Made by a program: the position numbers and the translations under genes
The notes under the pieces: generated by a model
Databases searched by the model: none
What the model saw: the letters and a program-made list of their open reading frames with translations, nothing else
What the model was told of the DNA's origin: nothing
Part shown: piece by piece, positions 25,059 through 33,319 of the stretch
How positions within the stretch are numbered: position 1 is the stretch's first letter
Layout: each line of letters starts with the position of its first letter
Assembly: GCF_014635025.1 (NCBI RefSeq)
Contig: NZ_BMCE01000001.1
Coordinates: 558,001 to 622,000 of the forward strand
DNA length: 64,000 nt
Reading direction: 5' to 3'
DNA from: Fictibacillus barbaricus
GTDB lineage: Bacteria > Bacillota > Bacilli > Bacillales > Fictibacillaceae

Positions 25059-25670
25059 ATGAATATTTCTGAAATAATATCGCAAATGAAGCCTGCAGAT
25101 TATATAGCACTTGGAGTTGGACTTGGGACTATACTTTCAACCTTTTTTGGAGTTTGGCTAGGTGCTTATTTATCAGGGCGTTATGCTGCAAAACAAGCAC
25201 ATAAAGTAAATCATCTATCATCTCAAATCCTAGGTATAAGGTCTTCTGCGAAACCTTTATCACGTAAAATGGAGGAGAGTAGAAATCTTTTTAACGCCGT
25301 TGGAGAAGTAGTGGATCTTTTTAAAGATAAAAGTGAGGAAGAAATTGAACAAATTGACAAATTTACCCTGGAAGCTTTAAATAGAAAGATAGATTATTGC
25401 ACCGAGTTAGTTTGTAATTTTTATGAAACAGAACTTCCGACTCACGCACAGAGACTTCTTGTAAGATTACAGGTTGAATCGAAAAATATTCCAAACTTAT
25501 ATAATTTAATTGCATTTGAAAAGGATATTTCAATTAGGGGACATGCATGGGATGCCTTGAATACTTGCACTCAAAATATATCAAGTATATTAAAAAAAAT
25601 GGATAACGAACTTGAAAAAGTAGAAAAGCAACTGGAAGATAAAGAGAAAATTTTGAATCAGATACTCTAA
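25059..25670 (+). CDS. Membrane-anchored coiled-coil protein, function unknown
   Basis: The 203-residue protein has one N-terminal membrane segment (YIALGVGLGTILSTFFGVWLGAYL) followed by a long helical cytoplasmic part ending in a coiled coil (LKKMDNELEKVEKQLEDKEKIL). No family recognised. The overall design is shared with the protein at 27112. It could be a membrane effector accompanying a defence gene, but this is speculation. The ribosome site is weak. Confidence 0.6.
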   Translation: MNISEIISQMKPADYIALGVGLGTILSTFFGVWLGAYLSGRYAAKQAHKVNHLSSQILGIRSSAKPLSRKMEESRNLFNAVGEVVDLFKDKSEEEIEQIDKFTLEALNRKIDYCTELVCNFYETELPTHAQRLLVRLQVESKNIPNLYNLIAFEKDISIRGHAWDALNTCTQNISSILKKMDNELEKVEKQLEDKEKILNQIL

Positions 25671-25690
25671 AATCCTATAAACCTGGAGGT

Positions 25691-25779
25691 CTTTCAACAA
25701 ACGGGTGCATTTCTTCAAGAAGGAGAAGTGCTCTTTTTAATTGAACTTATTGAACAAAAGCAGCAGTTAAATGGAGTAA
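25691..25779 (+). repeat. Array site 27 (complete)
   Basis: The left arm CTTTCAACAAACGGGTGC, consensus hairpin, T-run, second palindrome TTATTGAACAAAAGC and a degenerate right arm CAGTTAAATGGAGTAA are present. Confidence 0.9.
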
Positions 25780-26138
25780 AACATTAGGAGGAACAATGGA
25801 GATGGAAAGAAAAAATCTTTAATATTGCCATTAATGATATAAAATGTTGTTTTCATAGGATGTTCAAAATATTTAAGATGACCAATTAGTTAAAATTAAA
25901 TTTACTTCTAAAACATCACCCATAGTAGTTTATTGAAGATCATATAAATAATCTGAAAGAATAATTGAAAAATTACTAAAGGATTCCTATTCCTCATTCC
26001 TACATAACTGTCAGTGTTACAATTATTTACAAAAGTAAACTTGTTTTTTGAAGTGATTAATACATTAGAGTAAACAACTTTTGATTCTATTTTTAAAAAA
26101 AACTACTAAAAAACAATGTAAAAATTACCAGAACATTG
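25780..26138. other. Stretch without intact gene
   Basis: An AGGAGGAACAATG at about 25788 looks like a gene start, but the frame stops after eight codons. A short frame behind it (WKEKIFNIAINDIKCC) suggests a decayed cassette. Nothing else is identifiable. Confidence 0.4.
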
Positions 26139-26170
26139 TATAATATTGGTATAAGTTAAGGGGGATAAAT

Positions 26171-26530
26171 ATGAAAGAACATTTTACAGAGGGTTCCTTT
26201 TGGGAAAAGTTAAAAAAGGGAGCTAAAAAAGCTGGCGGTGAGGTAGTATATGCATGTTTATTACTTTACTTTGTATTACAAAAGCCAGATGTACCACTTT
26301 GGGCCAAAGGTATTATTATTAGTGCATTAGGTTACTTCATATTACCATTAGATGCAATACCAGATATTACGCCAGGTGTTGGATATACTGATGATTTAGG
26401 TGCTGTAATTGTAGCGTTAGGTCAGGTAGCCATTTATATTGATGAAGATGTTAGAAAAAAAGCTTTAGATAAAACAAGAGATTGGTTTGGTGAAGATTTC
26501 GATTCTTCATTAGTGGATAATAAAATTTGA
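26171..26530 (+). CDS. DUF1232 (YkvA-like) membrane protein
   Basis: The 119-residue protein carries the DUF1232 signature GYFILPLDAIPDITPGVGYTDD near residues 57-78, with hydrophobic segments on both sides (VVYACLLLYFVLQ, LGAVIVALGQVAIYI). DUF1232 proteins are small membrane proteins of unknown function. The start is ATG after AAGGGGGAT. A TATAAT at 26139-26144 is a candidate -10 element. A perfect hairpin terminator follows the stop. Confidence 0.85.
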   Translation: MKEHFTEGSFWEKLKKGAKKAGGEVVYACLLLYFVLQKPDVPLWAKGIIISALGYFILPLDAIPDITPGVGYTDDLGAVIVALGQVAIYIDEDVRKKALDKTRDWFGEDFDSSLVDNKI

Positions 26531-26540
26531 ATTAATAAAA

Positions 26541-26568
26541 AACCACACACAAAAATTGTGTGTGGTTT
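26541..26568 (+). terminator. Bidirectional terminator
   Basis: The stem AACCACACAC/GTGTGTGGTT is flanked by A-run and T-rich sequence. It ends the DUF1232 gene and the opposite-strand remnant. Confidence 0.8.
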
Positions 26569-26574
26569 AATTAA

Positions 26575-26684
26575 TTAAACTAATAACCCTAGTTTACCTA
26601 ATCTTATTAAAAGTACTTTCTGACTAACATTAAACATTCTTGCTACTAATGAGTTGGGAAAGAGAAGCATTAATACACGTTCTT
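26575..26684 (-). pseudogene. C-terminal remnant of an ImmA/IrrE-type peptidase gene
   Basis: The minus-strand frame encodes FPNSLVARMFNVSQKVLLIR then LGKLGLLV and stop. This resembles the wHTH-like tail that ends many ImmA/IrrE metallopeptidases (VS..A...RL..LGLL). Stops interrupt the frame upstream and the HEXXH domain is absent. Confidence 0.5.
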
Positions 26685-26699
26685 AAGCTAATTGTTAAG

Positions 26700-27111
26700 G
26701 ATTATCAGACTTTGATGATTTAAATTAGAAGAATTGGAAATTACATTGAATACAGATGGAGCTGCATTAGAAATTCTTAAAGAGATTACAGAATTTGAAC
26801 ACTTAAGTAGAACCTTGGAGAATACAAGGAACATAGAATGAATGAAGAATAGGTAATTGATCTTTTGCTCTACCATATAGAGGAAAAATATAAAGTTACT
26901 AAATAAGTACAGATAATGTATTTTATCTGTCTTTTTTTATTTCTCCATAAGTGAAACATCCTGGTAAATATTAAAAAACGACAGATAACATTGGGGATTA
27001 TCAGTGCTTTTACAGACAGTGATCAAAGTGGGACTGCTTGAAAGTTATTAGTAACTATTTCCCTAAATGAGTATTACAATTAAGTATTCATTGTGAAAAG
27101 GAGCAGATCAA
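26700..27111. other. Gene-poor stretch with a coding remnant
   Basis: A start-less plus-strand frame at about 26722-26841 (LEITLNTDGAALEILKEI...) looks like the tail of a lost gene. The rest shows no gene. Together with the peptidase remnant this suggests decayed prophage or ICE-type DNA. Confidence 0.35.
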
Positions 27112-27852
27112 ATGTTAAAGCAGAAAAAGAACCTAAAGAATTTTTGGCTAACTGTTGGAGCAGTTCTTATTGCTCCTGTCGTTTTAAATATGACTATTTT
27201 TCAGTTTGGAACTCCATTTACTTATGGAGATGGTGATGAGTGGCTTTCCTTCTGGGGGAACTACACTGGCGGTCTCGTAAGTGCTTATGTAGCCTACTTT
27301 ATTGCTAATTCACAAATAAAGAAACAGCTTGAAATTGATATGCTTAAACAAAGACAAACCAACTTACTTAATCAGCTCCCTGCCTTGATTCGCTTAAAGA
27401 ATGAACTTGGAAGGAAGCGTGGTCAGTTATTTCGGGCTAACGGGGAAATGCAACAGTACATATCAGAGAATGGTAGGTTAAGGTCTGAAAGAAACCCCCA
27501 GGGAATTCCAAGTGGAGCTGCATATCAGAAAACCATTCAAGTTGAGCCAATGAGAGAAGATATTTGGATTTACATTGAAAAGATAGATGATGTTGACTTA
27601 CAGGTTGAATTAATGAATGCTTTACAATTTTACAAAGACTTCTCAGAAGCAGTAAGTAAGGAATTTAAAAATTTTCCAGCTCAAGGACCAACTCAGAGAG
27701 ACCGAGAAGAGTGGGAAAAACTATATAATAAAAAAAACTCTGTTTGGTATCAGTTTTACCATGAAAATGTTCCAAATAAATTTGGTATCCTCTATAAGCG
27801 TATTGATGACGAGCTTGAGAAGGTTAAAGCTCTCAAGGAAAAAGGTAACTAA
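27112..27852 (+). CDS. Two-pass membrane protein, defence-neighbour
   Basis: The 246-residue protein has two N-terminal hydrophobic segments (WLTVGAVLIAPVVLNMTIF, WGNYTGGLVSAYVAYFIA) and a long charged helical C-terminal part (KKQLEIDMLKQRQTNLLNQL...). The motif SFWGNYTGG-LVSAYVAY before the helical part is typical of many Bacilli proteins without assigned function. It precedes the ATPase/HNH pair by ~450 bases and may belong to the same unit. The start is ATG after AAAAGGAGC. Confidence 0.65.
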   Translation: MLKQKKNLKNFWLTVGAVLIAPVVLNMTIFQFGTPFTYGDGDEWLSFWGNYTGGLVSAYVAYFIANSQIKKQLEIDMLKQRQTNLLNQLPALIRLKNELGRKRGQLFRANGEMQQYISENGRLRSERNPQGIPSGAAYQKTIQVEPMREDIWIYIEKIDDVDLQVELMNALQFYKDFSEAVSKEFKNFPAQGPTQRDREEWEKLYNKKNSVWYQFYHENVPNKFGILYKRIDDELEKVKALKEKGN

Positions 27853-27878
27853 TTTTTATATAAAAAGGTGGGGTATAA

Positions 27879-27986
27879 ATGACGTTACATGACCAACAGA
27901 AAATTACTTTGGTAAGTGCAATGATGTTAGGCTTTTTCTTTTTAGGCAAATTATACTTCAAAAACTTATCTCGGTTTAGACAATAA
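27879..27986 (+). CDS. Small membrane peptide
   Basis: The 35-residue ORF (MTLHDQQKITLVSAMMLGFF...) has one short hydrophobic segment. An AAAAGGTGGGG ribosome site is well placed. It is 26 bases after the previous gene and on the same strand. Confidence 0.5.
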   Translation: MTLHDQQKITLVSAMMLGFFFLGKLYFKNLSRFRQ

Positions 27987-28001
27987 CTTACGGAGGAGAG
28001 T

Positions 28002-28190
28002 ATGAATATACCAAACACATTTTTAGAATATGTTGAAGCCACGCCTAATAAAGAGGATTTTCCAGATTGGAAGATTCAAGAGGTAGAGGGATCATTTATT
28101 GCACATAAGGATCTATATTATTTTGATGAATCTATCTTTGTTAAAGTTGCCATTAAATGTTGCCATAATACTACTACAAGAGAGTCGTAA
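28002..28190 (+). CDS. Small hypothetical protein
   Basis: The 62-residue ORF (MNIPNTFLEYVEATPNKEDF...) follows CGGAGGAG at a good distance and begins 15 bases after the preceding small ORF, so it is likely co-transcribed. It is possibly truncated at the C terminus (IKCCHNTTTRES). No family recognised. Confidence 0.5.
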   Translation: MNIPNTFLEYVEATPNKEDFPDWKIQEVEGSFIAHKDLYYFDESIFVKVAIKCCHNTTTRES

Positions 28191-28296
28191 ACAGTCTACA
28201 GAATGGGTAAAATATCAGCTAATTGAATTGATAATATAAAAGAATAAGGACTTCGTAAATAAATATATAATATTAAATTTATAGGATGTGAAAAAA

Positions 28297-29832
28297 ATGT
28301 TTATCAAACAAATTCAAGTAGAGAAATTTAAAAAACTGAGGGACTTTAAATTGGTGTTTCCAGAATCAAAAATTATGGGTTTAGAAAAGGATAAAGAGAT
28401 GAAACTCTCTGTAATTATTGGTGAAAATGGAACTGCTAAAACAACTATTTTTGAACTAATAATTAATGGTTTCCTGCCAATTGATAGGAACATTGAGATG
28501 GAAAATTTTGAAGTGACTTATTTACTAAAAGGCAATGAATATAATAAAAAGGAAAATAACGGTATTAATTTAGAGTATCCAGAAAATATAGTTATTTCGT
28601 CTTATACTCCTATTGATAAATTAGATAATTCAAAAGAACTTGGTTTTTCTAATAGTGTTTTTTTACAAAAAACGAATATAAATGCACAAAGTATTAAAAA
28701 ACTAGCAACACGTTTATTAATGAAATATGCATCTAATAAATTTGAAGAAGTCTACTCTATATTGAAATATATTGGATATGAGAAAAGAGAAATGCATTTT
28801 GAATTTTCAGATTACCAACTAAAAAATCATTATGCATTAGATAAAGTACTGAAAAAACTACATATAATGAATGATGAAGAGTACAATTTTGAAAATGTGA
28901 ATTTGGATTTAAATGTAAAAGATAAAATACATAATTATGTTAGAACAATAGATGAATTTGCAAGTCGAATGAGAGTACGTAGAAGAACTATATCGTTTGA
29001 AAAGAGATTAAATAAAACTTTAACTGATATTTCAAGTAACATAAGAGGAATTCAGAATATAAGTTTTAAAGGGGAACATTATGCAATAAATGCATTGTTT
29101 ATTTTAGAAAAGTTTTCAATATTAATAAATGCTACAAAAAATATTGAATCAAATTATAAAAATGGTAAGAGAAAATTATTATCTATTGTAGATATAAATC
29201 ATTACCCCGGTGGCAATAACCAATTATTGAAGGATTTGAAGTTTTTAAATCTCTTTTCAATAAATATATTATCTGATGTATGGTTTGAAAATAATTATAA
29301 TGATGAACTGTTTCCGCTTTCGATGTTAAGTTCTGGTGAGTTAAGTATGTTCATAAGATTTTTTGATCTCCACGAATATGTAAAAGATAATTCTATTGTT
29401 TTAATCGATGAGCCTGAAACACATTTGCATCCTAAGTGGATAAGGGGTTATATAAAGACACTTATTGATTTATTAGGAGATAGAAAGTGTCATGTAATAA
29501 TTGCTACACATTCACCATTAATAATTTCAGATGTTACAAAAAATTGTATTATAGGTTTGAAAAAAGAGGATTATTATATTAAGCAAGTTAAAATTGATGA
29601 TAAAACATTAGGTTTAAATTATGAAGAGGTTCTTTCTGAAATATTTAATCTTGAAGATCAAAAAGGTAAAATGATTGATGAATATGTAGACTTAATTGAG
29701 AAGCTTTTGGAATATGAAGATTTTGAAAAGGCGCTAAAAATTTACTCGCAAATTGGCAATAGTGAGGTTAAGTATCAATTATTTTTAAAGTTAAAAGCAT
29801 ATAAAGAATCTAAAGGTGACGGAAATGTATAA
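28297..29832 (+). CDS. AAA/ABC-type ATPase of a Septu-like defence pair (PtuA-like)
   Basis: The 511-residue protein is an ABC/SMC-like ATPase: N-terminal IKQIQVEKFKKLRDFKLVF, IIGENGTAKTT (Walker A-like, with A in place of the usual G before K) near residue 40, LSSGELSMF (signature) near 344, IVLIDEPETHLHP (Walker B) near 366 and IIATHSPLII (His switch). This is the AAA_15/AAA_21 type of OLD/PtuA proteins. The next gene encodes an HNH nuclease and overlaps by 8 bases, the layout of Septu (PtuA-PtuB) and of retron-associated ATPase/HNH pairs. No reverse transcriptase is nearby. The ATG at 28297 is preferred to the GTG at 28288 for spacing. Confidence 0.8.
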   Translation: MFIKQIQVEKFKKLRDFKLVFPESKIMGLEKDKEMKLSVIIGENGTAKTTIFELIINGFLPIDRNIEMENFEVTYLLKGNEYNKKENNGINLEYPENIVISSYTPIDKLDNSKELGFSNSVFLQKTNINAQSIKKLATRLLMKYASNKFEEVYSILKYIGYEKREMHFEFSDYQLKNHYALDKVLKKLHIMNDEEYNFENVNLDLNVKDKIHNYVRTIDEFASRMRVRRRTISFEKRLNKTLTDISSNIRGIQNISFKGEHYAINALFILEKFSILINATKNIESNYKNGKRKLLSIVDINHYPGGNNQLLKDLKFLNLFSINILSDVWFENNYNDELFPLSMLSSGELSMFIRFFDLHEYVKDNSIVLIDEPETHLHPKWIRGYIKTLIDLLGDRKCHVIIATHSPLIISDVTKNCIIGLKKEDYYIKQVKIDDKTLGLNYEEVLSEIFNLEDQKGKMIDEYVDLIEKLLEYEDFEKALKIYSQIGNSEVKYQLFLKLKAYKESKGDGNV

Positions 29833-30895
29833 AGTAGAGTGGTCAGTTAAAATAGAAAAATTAATTAGACCATATCATGAATTTGTTGTTGAGATACTAG
29901 AGTTTGTCAACCAAGAACCGATATTCCAGGTTAAGAAAGAGTCTGATATAGATATTTTAGTTGGAAAAATAAAAGAATTGAAAAAAGATGAAAATTGCAT
30001 TTATAACTTTTTAGATGTAGCTACTGGAACAAATCTAAAGAAATATATTTGTGATTTAAAATATGAAGGTATAGATTTGTTAGATAAATACACTGCATTT
30101 ATTGATAACTATAAAAAATTTCTTTCTCAAGAGTGGGAAGATAATACTCAATACTCAGATGAACTAACTAAGGCTTTTGAATATTTTTATACTAATTTAA
30201 TTCATGGGAAAATTTTTAACAACACAATGGGTGAAAATAATGCAATAAGAGAGTTTAGGGAAGAACTTACTCTTGAAAGCACTTGTCCATATTGTGATTA
30301 CCATGAAATGGAATTTAATTCTGCATCAGTTGATCATTTTATTCCTAAATCTAAGTACCCGTTACTGGCTATTTTTCCAAAAAACTTAGTTGTAGCATGT
30401 ACTGCATGTAATGATAGAATAAAAAAAGAAAAATTGTACATACCTATTATGCATCCATATTTTGATAATTTAGATGACTATTTTTATTTTACTTATAAAA
30501 ATGAAGTAATTAAAATAGAATTTTATGACCATATTTCGTGTAAGGATAAAGAAAAGGTTAAAAATTTTTTCAAACTCTTTAATTTGGAAGAAAGATATAA
30601 TAAGTATTGTAAAAAGAAATTAATTAGATTAAAAGAAGATATTCAGCGTAATGTAATTAAACAGATTAAAGGTTATAAAAATGTGTCTTTCAATGAAATT
30701 CAATGTAAAATCAGAGAAGAAATCTCTGATGAATTCGTAAATATTTCTAAATATAAAAAGAATGATGTTTTAACGAAGTTAAGGTTAGACTATCTTAAAC
30801 AAATAAAAGAAGAAGACTTGTCAGATCTTAGTATTTATATAGCTAATGAAAATGGAAATAGTAGTCTAACAATTAAAGATCCTTTTTGGGTATAG
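29825..30895 (+). CDS. HNH endonuclease of a Septu-like defence pair (PtuB-like)
   Basis: The 356-residue protein has an HNH domain near residues 153-200: CPYCDYHEME, SVDHFIPKSKYP (catalytic DH) and CTACNDRIKKEK. The two CxxC pairs would bind structural zinc. The start ATG overlaps the ATPase stop (AATGTATAA), indicating translational coupling. In Septu, the ATPase and HNH protein form a complex that cuts nucleic acids during phage infection; that role is inferred from family. Site 28 begins 27 bases after the stop. Confidence 0.8.
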   Translation: MYKVEWSVKIEKLIRPYHEFVVEILEFVNQEPIFQVKKESDIDILVGKIKELKKDENCIYNFLDVATGTNLKKYICDLKYEGIDLLDKYTAFIDNYKKFLSQEWEDNTQYSDELTKAFEYFYTNLIHGKIFNNTMGENNAIREFREELTLESTCPYCDYHEMEFNSASVDHFIPKSKYPLLAIFPKNLVVACTACNDRIKKEKLYIPIMHPYFDNLDDYFYFTYKNEVIKIEFYDHISCKDKEKVKNFFKLFNLEERYNKYCKKKLIRLKEDIQRNVIKQIKGYKNVSFNEIQCKIREEISDEFVNISKYKKNDVLTKLRLDYLKQIKEEDLSDLSIYIANENGNSSLTIKDPFWV

Positions 30896-30921
30896 TTTAA
30901 TTCAGGTCAAATATAAAGGTT

Positions 30922-30993
30922 ATTTGTTCAATAACGGGTGTTTCTTCAAGAAGAGATAATGCAATATCCCTTTTTCCTATAAGATTGTTGAAC
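30922..30993 (+). repeat. Array site 28
   Basis: The left arm TTTGTTCAATAACGGGTG, shortened hairpin and right arm AAGATTGTTGAAC are present. Confidence 0.8.
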
Positions 30994-31048
30994 AAATCTG
31001 GTTTACCGTTTTACCTTCATGCCCATACTAGAATCAAGTTTAATTGAT
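30961..31048 (+). repeat. 90-bp sequence duplicated at 50757
   Basis: From GCAATATCCC through the right arm to AAGTTTAATTGATTCA the sequence matches 50757-50848 at roughly nine bases in ten. It is a piece of cassette DNA present twice, 20 kb apart. Confidence 0.8.
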
Positions 31049-31051
31049 TCA

Positions 31052-31189
31052 GGTTCAGCTACAGTTTTAGAGAAAGTAGGTATGTCTAAAGAAGGAAGAA
31101 TACGTGAAAACCTATTAATCAAAGATGGCTGGAGAGATTCTTTACTTTACAGTATCTTGGAGCAAGAATGGGATAAAGTGAATAAGTAA
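31052..31189 (+). pseudogene. C-terminal remnant of a RimJ/RimL-type GNAT gene
   Basis: The frame encodes SATVLEKVGMSKEGRIRENL followed by IKDGWRDSLLYSILEQEW, the highly typical end of RimJ/RimL-like acetyltransferases. The N-terminal domain and start codon are absent. The stop precedes site 29 by 12 bases, the normal cassette arrangement, so the cassette has lost its 5' part. Confidence 0.75.
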
Positions 31190-31201
31190 TCAGCTTTAAC
31201 A

Positions 31202-31257
31202 TCTTCAGCAAACGGGTGCATTTCTCAAAGAAGGAGAAGTGCACTTTTTTATTGAAG
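31202..31257 (+). repeat. Array site 29
   Basis: The left arm TCTTCAGCAAACGGGTGC, hairpin, T-run and ATTGAAG are present. Confidence 0.9.
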
Positions 31258-31290
31258 TCTAAGGGAAAGTTATTTGAGGAGATAAAAATC

Positions 31291-32139
31291 GTGAAAAGAT
31301 ATTTTATTAATAATCGAAACAAGAATATACATATTACGGAGTGGGGAGATAAGAAAAACCCTGTTATCTTTTGTTTACATGGTTTAGGTGGTTCTAGCCT
31401 TACTTTTATAGAAGTAGCCGACCAACTAAAAGGTGAGTATAGATTGATCTCGGTTGATGCACCAGGTCATGGTAAAACGGATCAACTAGAGTCAACTAAA
31501 GATTACGAGATGCCAAATTTAACAGATTGGTTGAATGAAATTCTGGATATTCTTGAGGTTGAGCAATTTTATTTTCTATCTCATTCCTGGGGGAGTTTTG
31601 TATCTTTGTTTTATTTAATGAAATACCCCCAAAGGGTCAAAGGTACAATACTTATTGATGGAGGTTATCAAACAAAAAGGCTGATGGATCAAACTATGGA
31701 AGAAGAAGTAGCCTATTATGAGAAAGACTTTGAAGAGTATGTATTCGATAATTGGAATGACTATTTCAATACTGAAAAAGCAGCGTATACAAGATGGTCT
31801 CCAATGATTGAAATAGCAGTAAAAGATCTAGCCGTTGAAAAGGAAGGAAAAATATATTGGCATGCAAGAGGTACTACAGCAGCAAATATTATTAGAGCCA
31901 TGCATAAGCACGAAACAGTCGATATTTATGAAAAACTACCATCTTCAATCCTGCTGTTAAGAGCAACGTTACCGAACAGCTGGAATGAGTATAGGAATAA
32001 GACTGCTAAAATTTTCGGAGAAAAAACAAAGGGAACAGTTAAATTAATCCCAGACTCAACCCACATGTTGCATTGGGATTACCCAGAAATAGTTGTAGAA
32101 GAAATAAGAAAAAATTGGTCTGTGTCTCAATCGTCCTAG
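31291..32139 (+). CDS. Alpha/beta-fold hydrolase
   Basis: The 282-residue protein has an oxyanion loop (CLHGLGGSS), the nucleophile elbow SHSWGS near residue 97, an acid in the late strand region and a catalytic histidine in DSTHMLHWDYPE near 255. The fold is that of esterases, lactonases and C-C hydrolases; the substrate cannot be told. The GTG start has GAGGAGA 9 bases upstream; the longer frame would start inside site 29. The frame is intact. Confidence 0.85.
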   Translation: MKRYFINNRNKNIHITEWGDKKNPVIFCLHGLGGSSLTFIEVADQLKGEYRLISVDAPGHGKTDQLESTKDYEMPNLTDWLNEILDILEVEQFYFLSHSWGSFVSLFYLMKYPQRVKGTILIDGGYQTKRLMDQTMEEEVAYYEKDFEEYVFDNWNDYFNTEKAAYTRWSPMIEIAVKDLAVEKEGKIYWHARGTTAANIIRAMHKHETVDIYEKLPSSILLLRATLPNSWNEYRNKTAKIFGEKTKGTVKLIPDSTHMLHWDYPEIVVEEIRKNWSVSQSS

Positions 32140-32144
32140 CTAAT

Positions 32145-32186
32145 GTTATTCAACAAACGGGTGCATTTCTATAAGAAGGAATTACG
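32145..32186 (+). repeat. Array site 30 (5' half)
   Basis: The left arm GTTATTCAACAAACGGGTGC and ATTTCTATAAGAAGGAAT hairpin start 6 bases after the stop. No right arm. Confidence 0.85.
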
Positions 32187-32235
32187 TCAAATTAGTAAAT
32201 ATGTAAATTCAATTTTACACTATGCTATAAAACAA

Positions 32236-32259
32236 AAAAGCATCAAATGGGATGCTTTT
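32236..32259. terminator. Bidirectional hairpin
   Basis: The stem AAAAGCATC/GATGCTTTT sits directly downstream of the minus-strand gene and may serve both directions. Confidence 0.7.
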
Positions 32260-32266
32260 GTAATGG

Positions 32267-32521
32267 TTATTCATCTTCATCTGGTTCATGAAAAATTGTA
32301 ATAATTTTGTTTTTAGCATTAACTTTGTGTTTAAGACCATACATGTTTGGTTCTAAATATATGCTAAAATCATCCGTGAAAACTTGTAGAATAGCGTCAC
32401 CATCCCAATCTAATAATACGTATTGGTTAGGATTAGAACCATCAATTTTTGAATAAATTGAGATGTTTTCATGAGCAATAATAGTCCATCCATGAGATAT
32501 TTTAAATTCTTTTGTATTCAA
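32267..32521 (-). CDS. Hypothetical protein, opposite orientation
   Basis: The 84-residue acidic protein (MNTKEFKISHGWTIIAHENI...) uses a TTG start with AGGAG 8 bases upstream on the minus strand. It is beta-rich and soluble, with no family recognised. It is one of the few genes in the array that points against the repeats. Confidence 0.6.
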   Translation of the reverse strand: MNTKEFKISHGWTIIAHENISIYSKIDGSNPNQYVLLDWDGDAILQVFTDDFSIYLEPNMYGLKHKVNAKNKIITIFHEPDEDE

Positions 32522-32630
32522 TAGCAGTTCTCCTCGTAAACTTTTTTATTTTATTTTGGAGTAAAAATTAAAAGAAATCAATGAACATTTATTATGTATT
32601 ACGAAGATTAATCACAATATAAATTAACTT

Positions 32631-32680
32631 TATATTCCACAATCGGGTGCGATTCTTGAATAAAGAGAGCATCCTTTTCG
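32631..32680 (+). repeat. Array site 31
   Basis: The left arm TATATTCCACAATCGGGTGC is followed by a variant hairpin. It keeps the plus orientation although the neighbouring genes are on the minus strand. Confidence 0.8.
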
Positions 32681-32775
32681 ATTTCTCTCAATGATTCGGA
32701 GAACCCCTTTAAAAAATGGAGTGTGTTCTGTAATTATTTTATCCTCCTTTTACCTGATCGGTAAAAGGAAAAAAA

Positions 32776-32800
32776 TCCTCTTTATTCCTGATAAAGAGGA
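32776..32800 (-). terminator. Terminator overlapping minus-strand gene end
   Basis: The stem TCCTCTTTAT/ATAAAGAGGA is followed on the minus strand by a T-run. It overlaps the last codons of the gene. Confidence 0.7.
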
Positions 32801-33006
32801 AACCACTCAGCTACAAAGATTAAATAAAACCACAGAACTGCCCCACCTAATAAACTGCAGCTAACCAAGAAATCATATAACTTTTTCGGTAGCTTACTAA
32901 AAAACAAATGAAGAATCAGACCTATGAATATAAATTCTGCAAACATAAAATAAAAAGGAGCTGCTGAAATAGAAAGCTCGATTCCCGCGAATAGTTCATT
33001 TCCCAT
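32782..33006 (-). CDS. Small membrane protein, opposite orientation
   Basis: The 74-residue protein starts MGNELFAGIELS; GAGGTGAA precedes this ATG, while the longer frame would begin upstream of the ribosome site. It has two clear hydrophobic segments (FYFMFAEFIFIGLILHLFF, FLVSCSLLGGAVLWFYLIFV). No family recognised. Confidence 0.6.
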   Translation of the reverse strand: MGNELFAGIELSISAAPFYFMFAEFIFIGLILHLFFSKLPKKLYDFLVSCSLLGGAVLWFYLIFVAEWFPLYQE

Positions 33007-33186
33007 GTTATTCACCTCATACCGTTTATCGGAATAAGACATTCCATATTAAATGAAAAATTGTAACTAAGGTACAAATGAATCCCACAGTCTGAAAGAA
33101 TTATAATATGTAACGAATGTTCAAAAACTTATAATATGTTAGTTAAGAGTTTAGCGAGGTGAGTAGGATGAAGAAGGAAACGGAAT

Positions 33187-33312
33187 ATGAATCGTGTACT
33201 ATCAGTTGAAGAATACCTTAGAGTTTATAATAGAGCATCGAAAGACGGTTATAGAAGAACTAAGAATAATAATAAAGACATTCAGAAGATAGAGTTATTA
33301 GAATCCCTTTAA
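33187..33312 (+). CDS. Small basic peptide
   Basis: The 41-residue ORF (MNRVLSVEEYLRVYNRASKD...) ends 7 bases before site 32, the usual cassette spacing. A GGAAACGG lies upstream. Possibly a remnant. Two TTATAATATGT sequences at about 33102 and 33130 may be promoter elements. Confidence 0.4.
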   Translation: MNRVLSVEEYLRVYNRASKDGYRRTKNNNKDIQKIELLESL

Positions 33313-33319
33313 TGGAACG

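Noticed and set aside
28297-30895. Retron (type with ATPase/HNH effectors)
   Set aside because: No reverse transcriptase or msr/msd-like structure is visible upstream, so a plain Septu-like pair is preferred.
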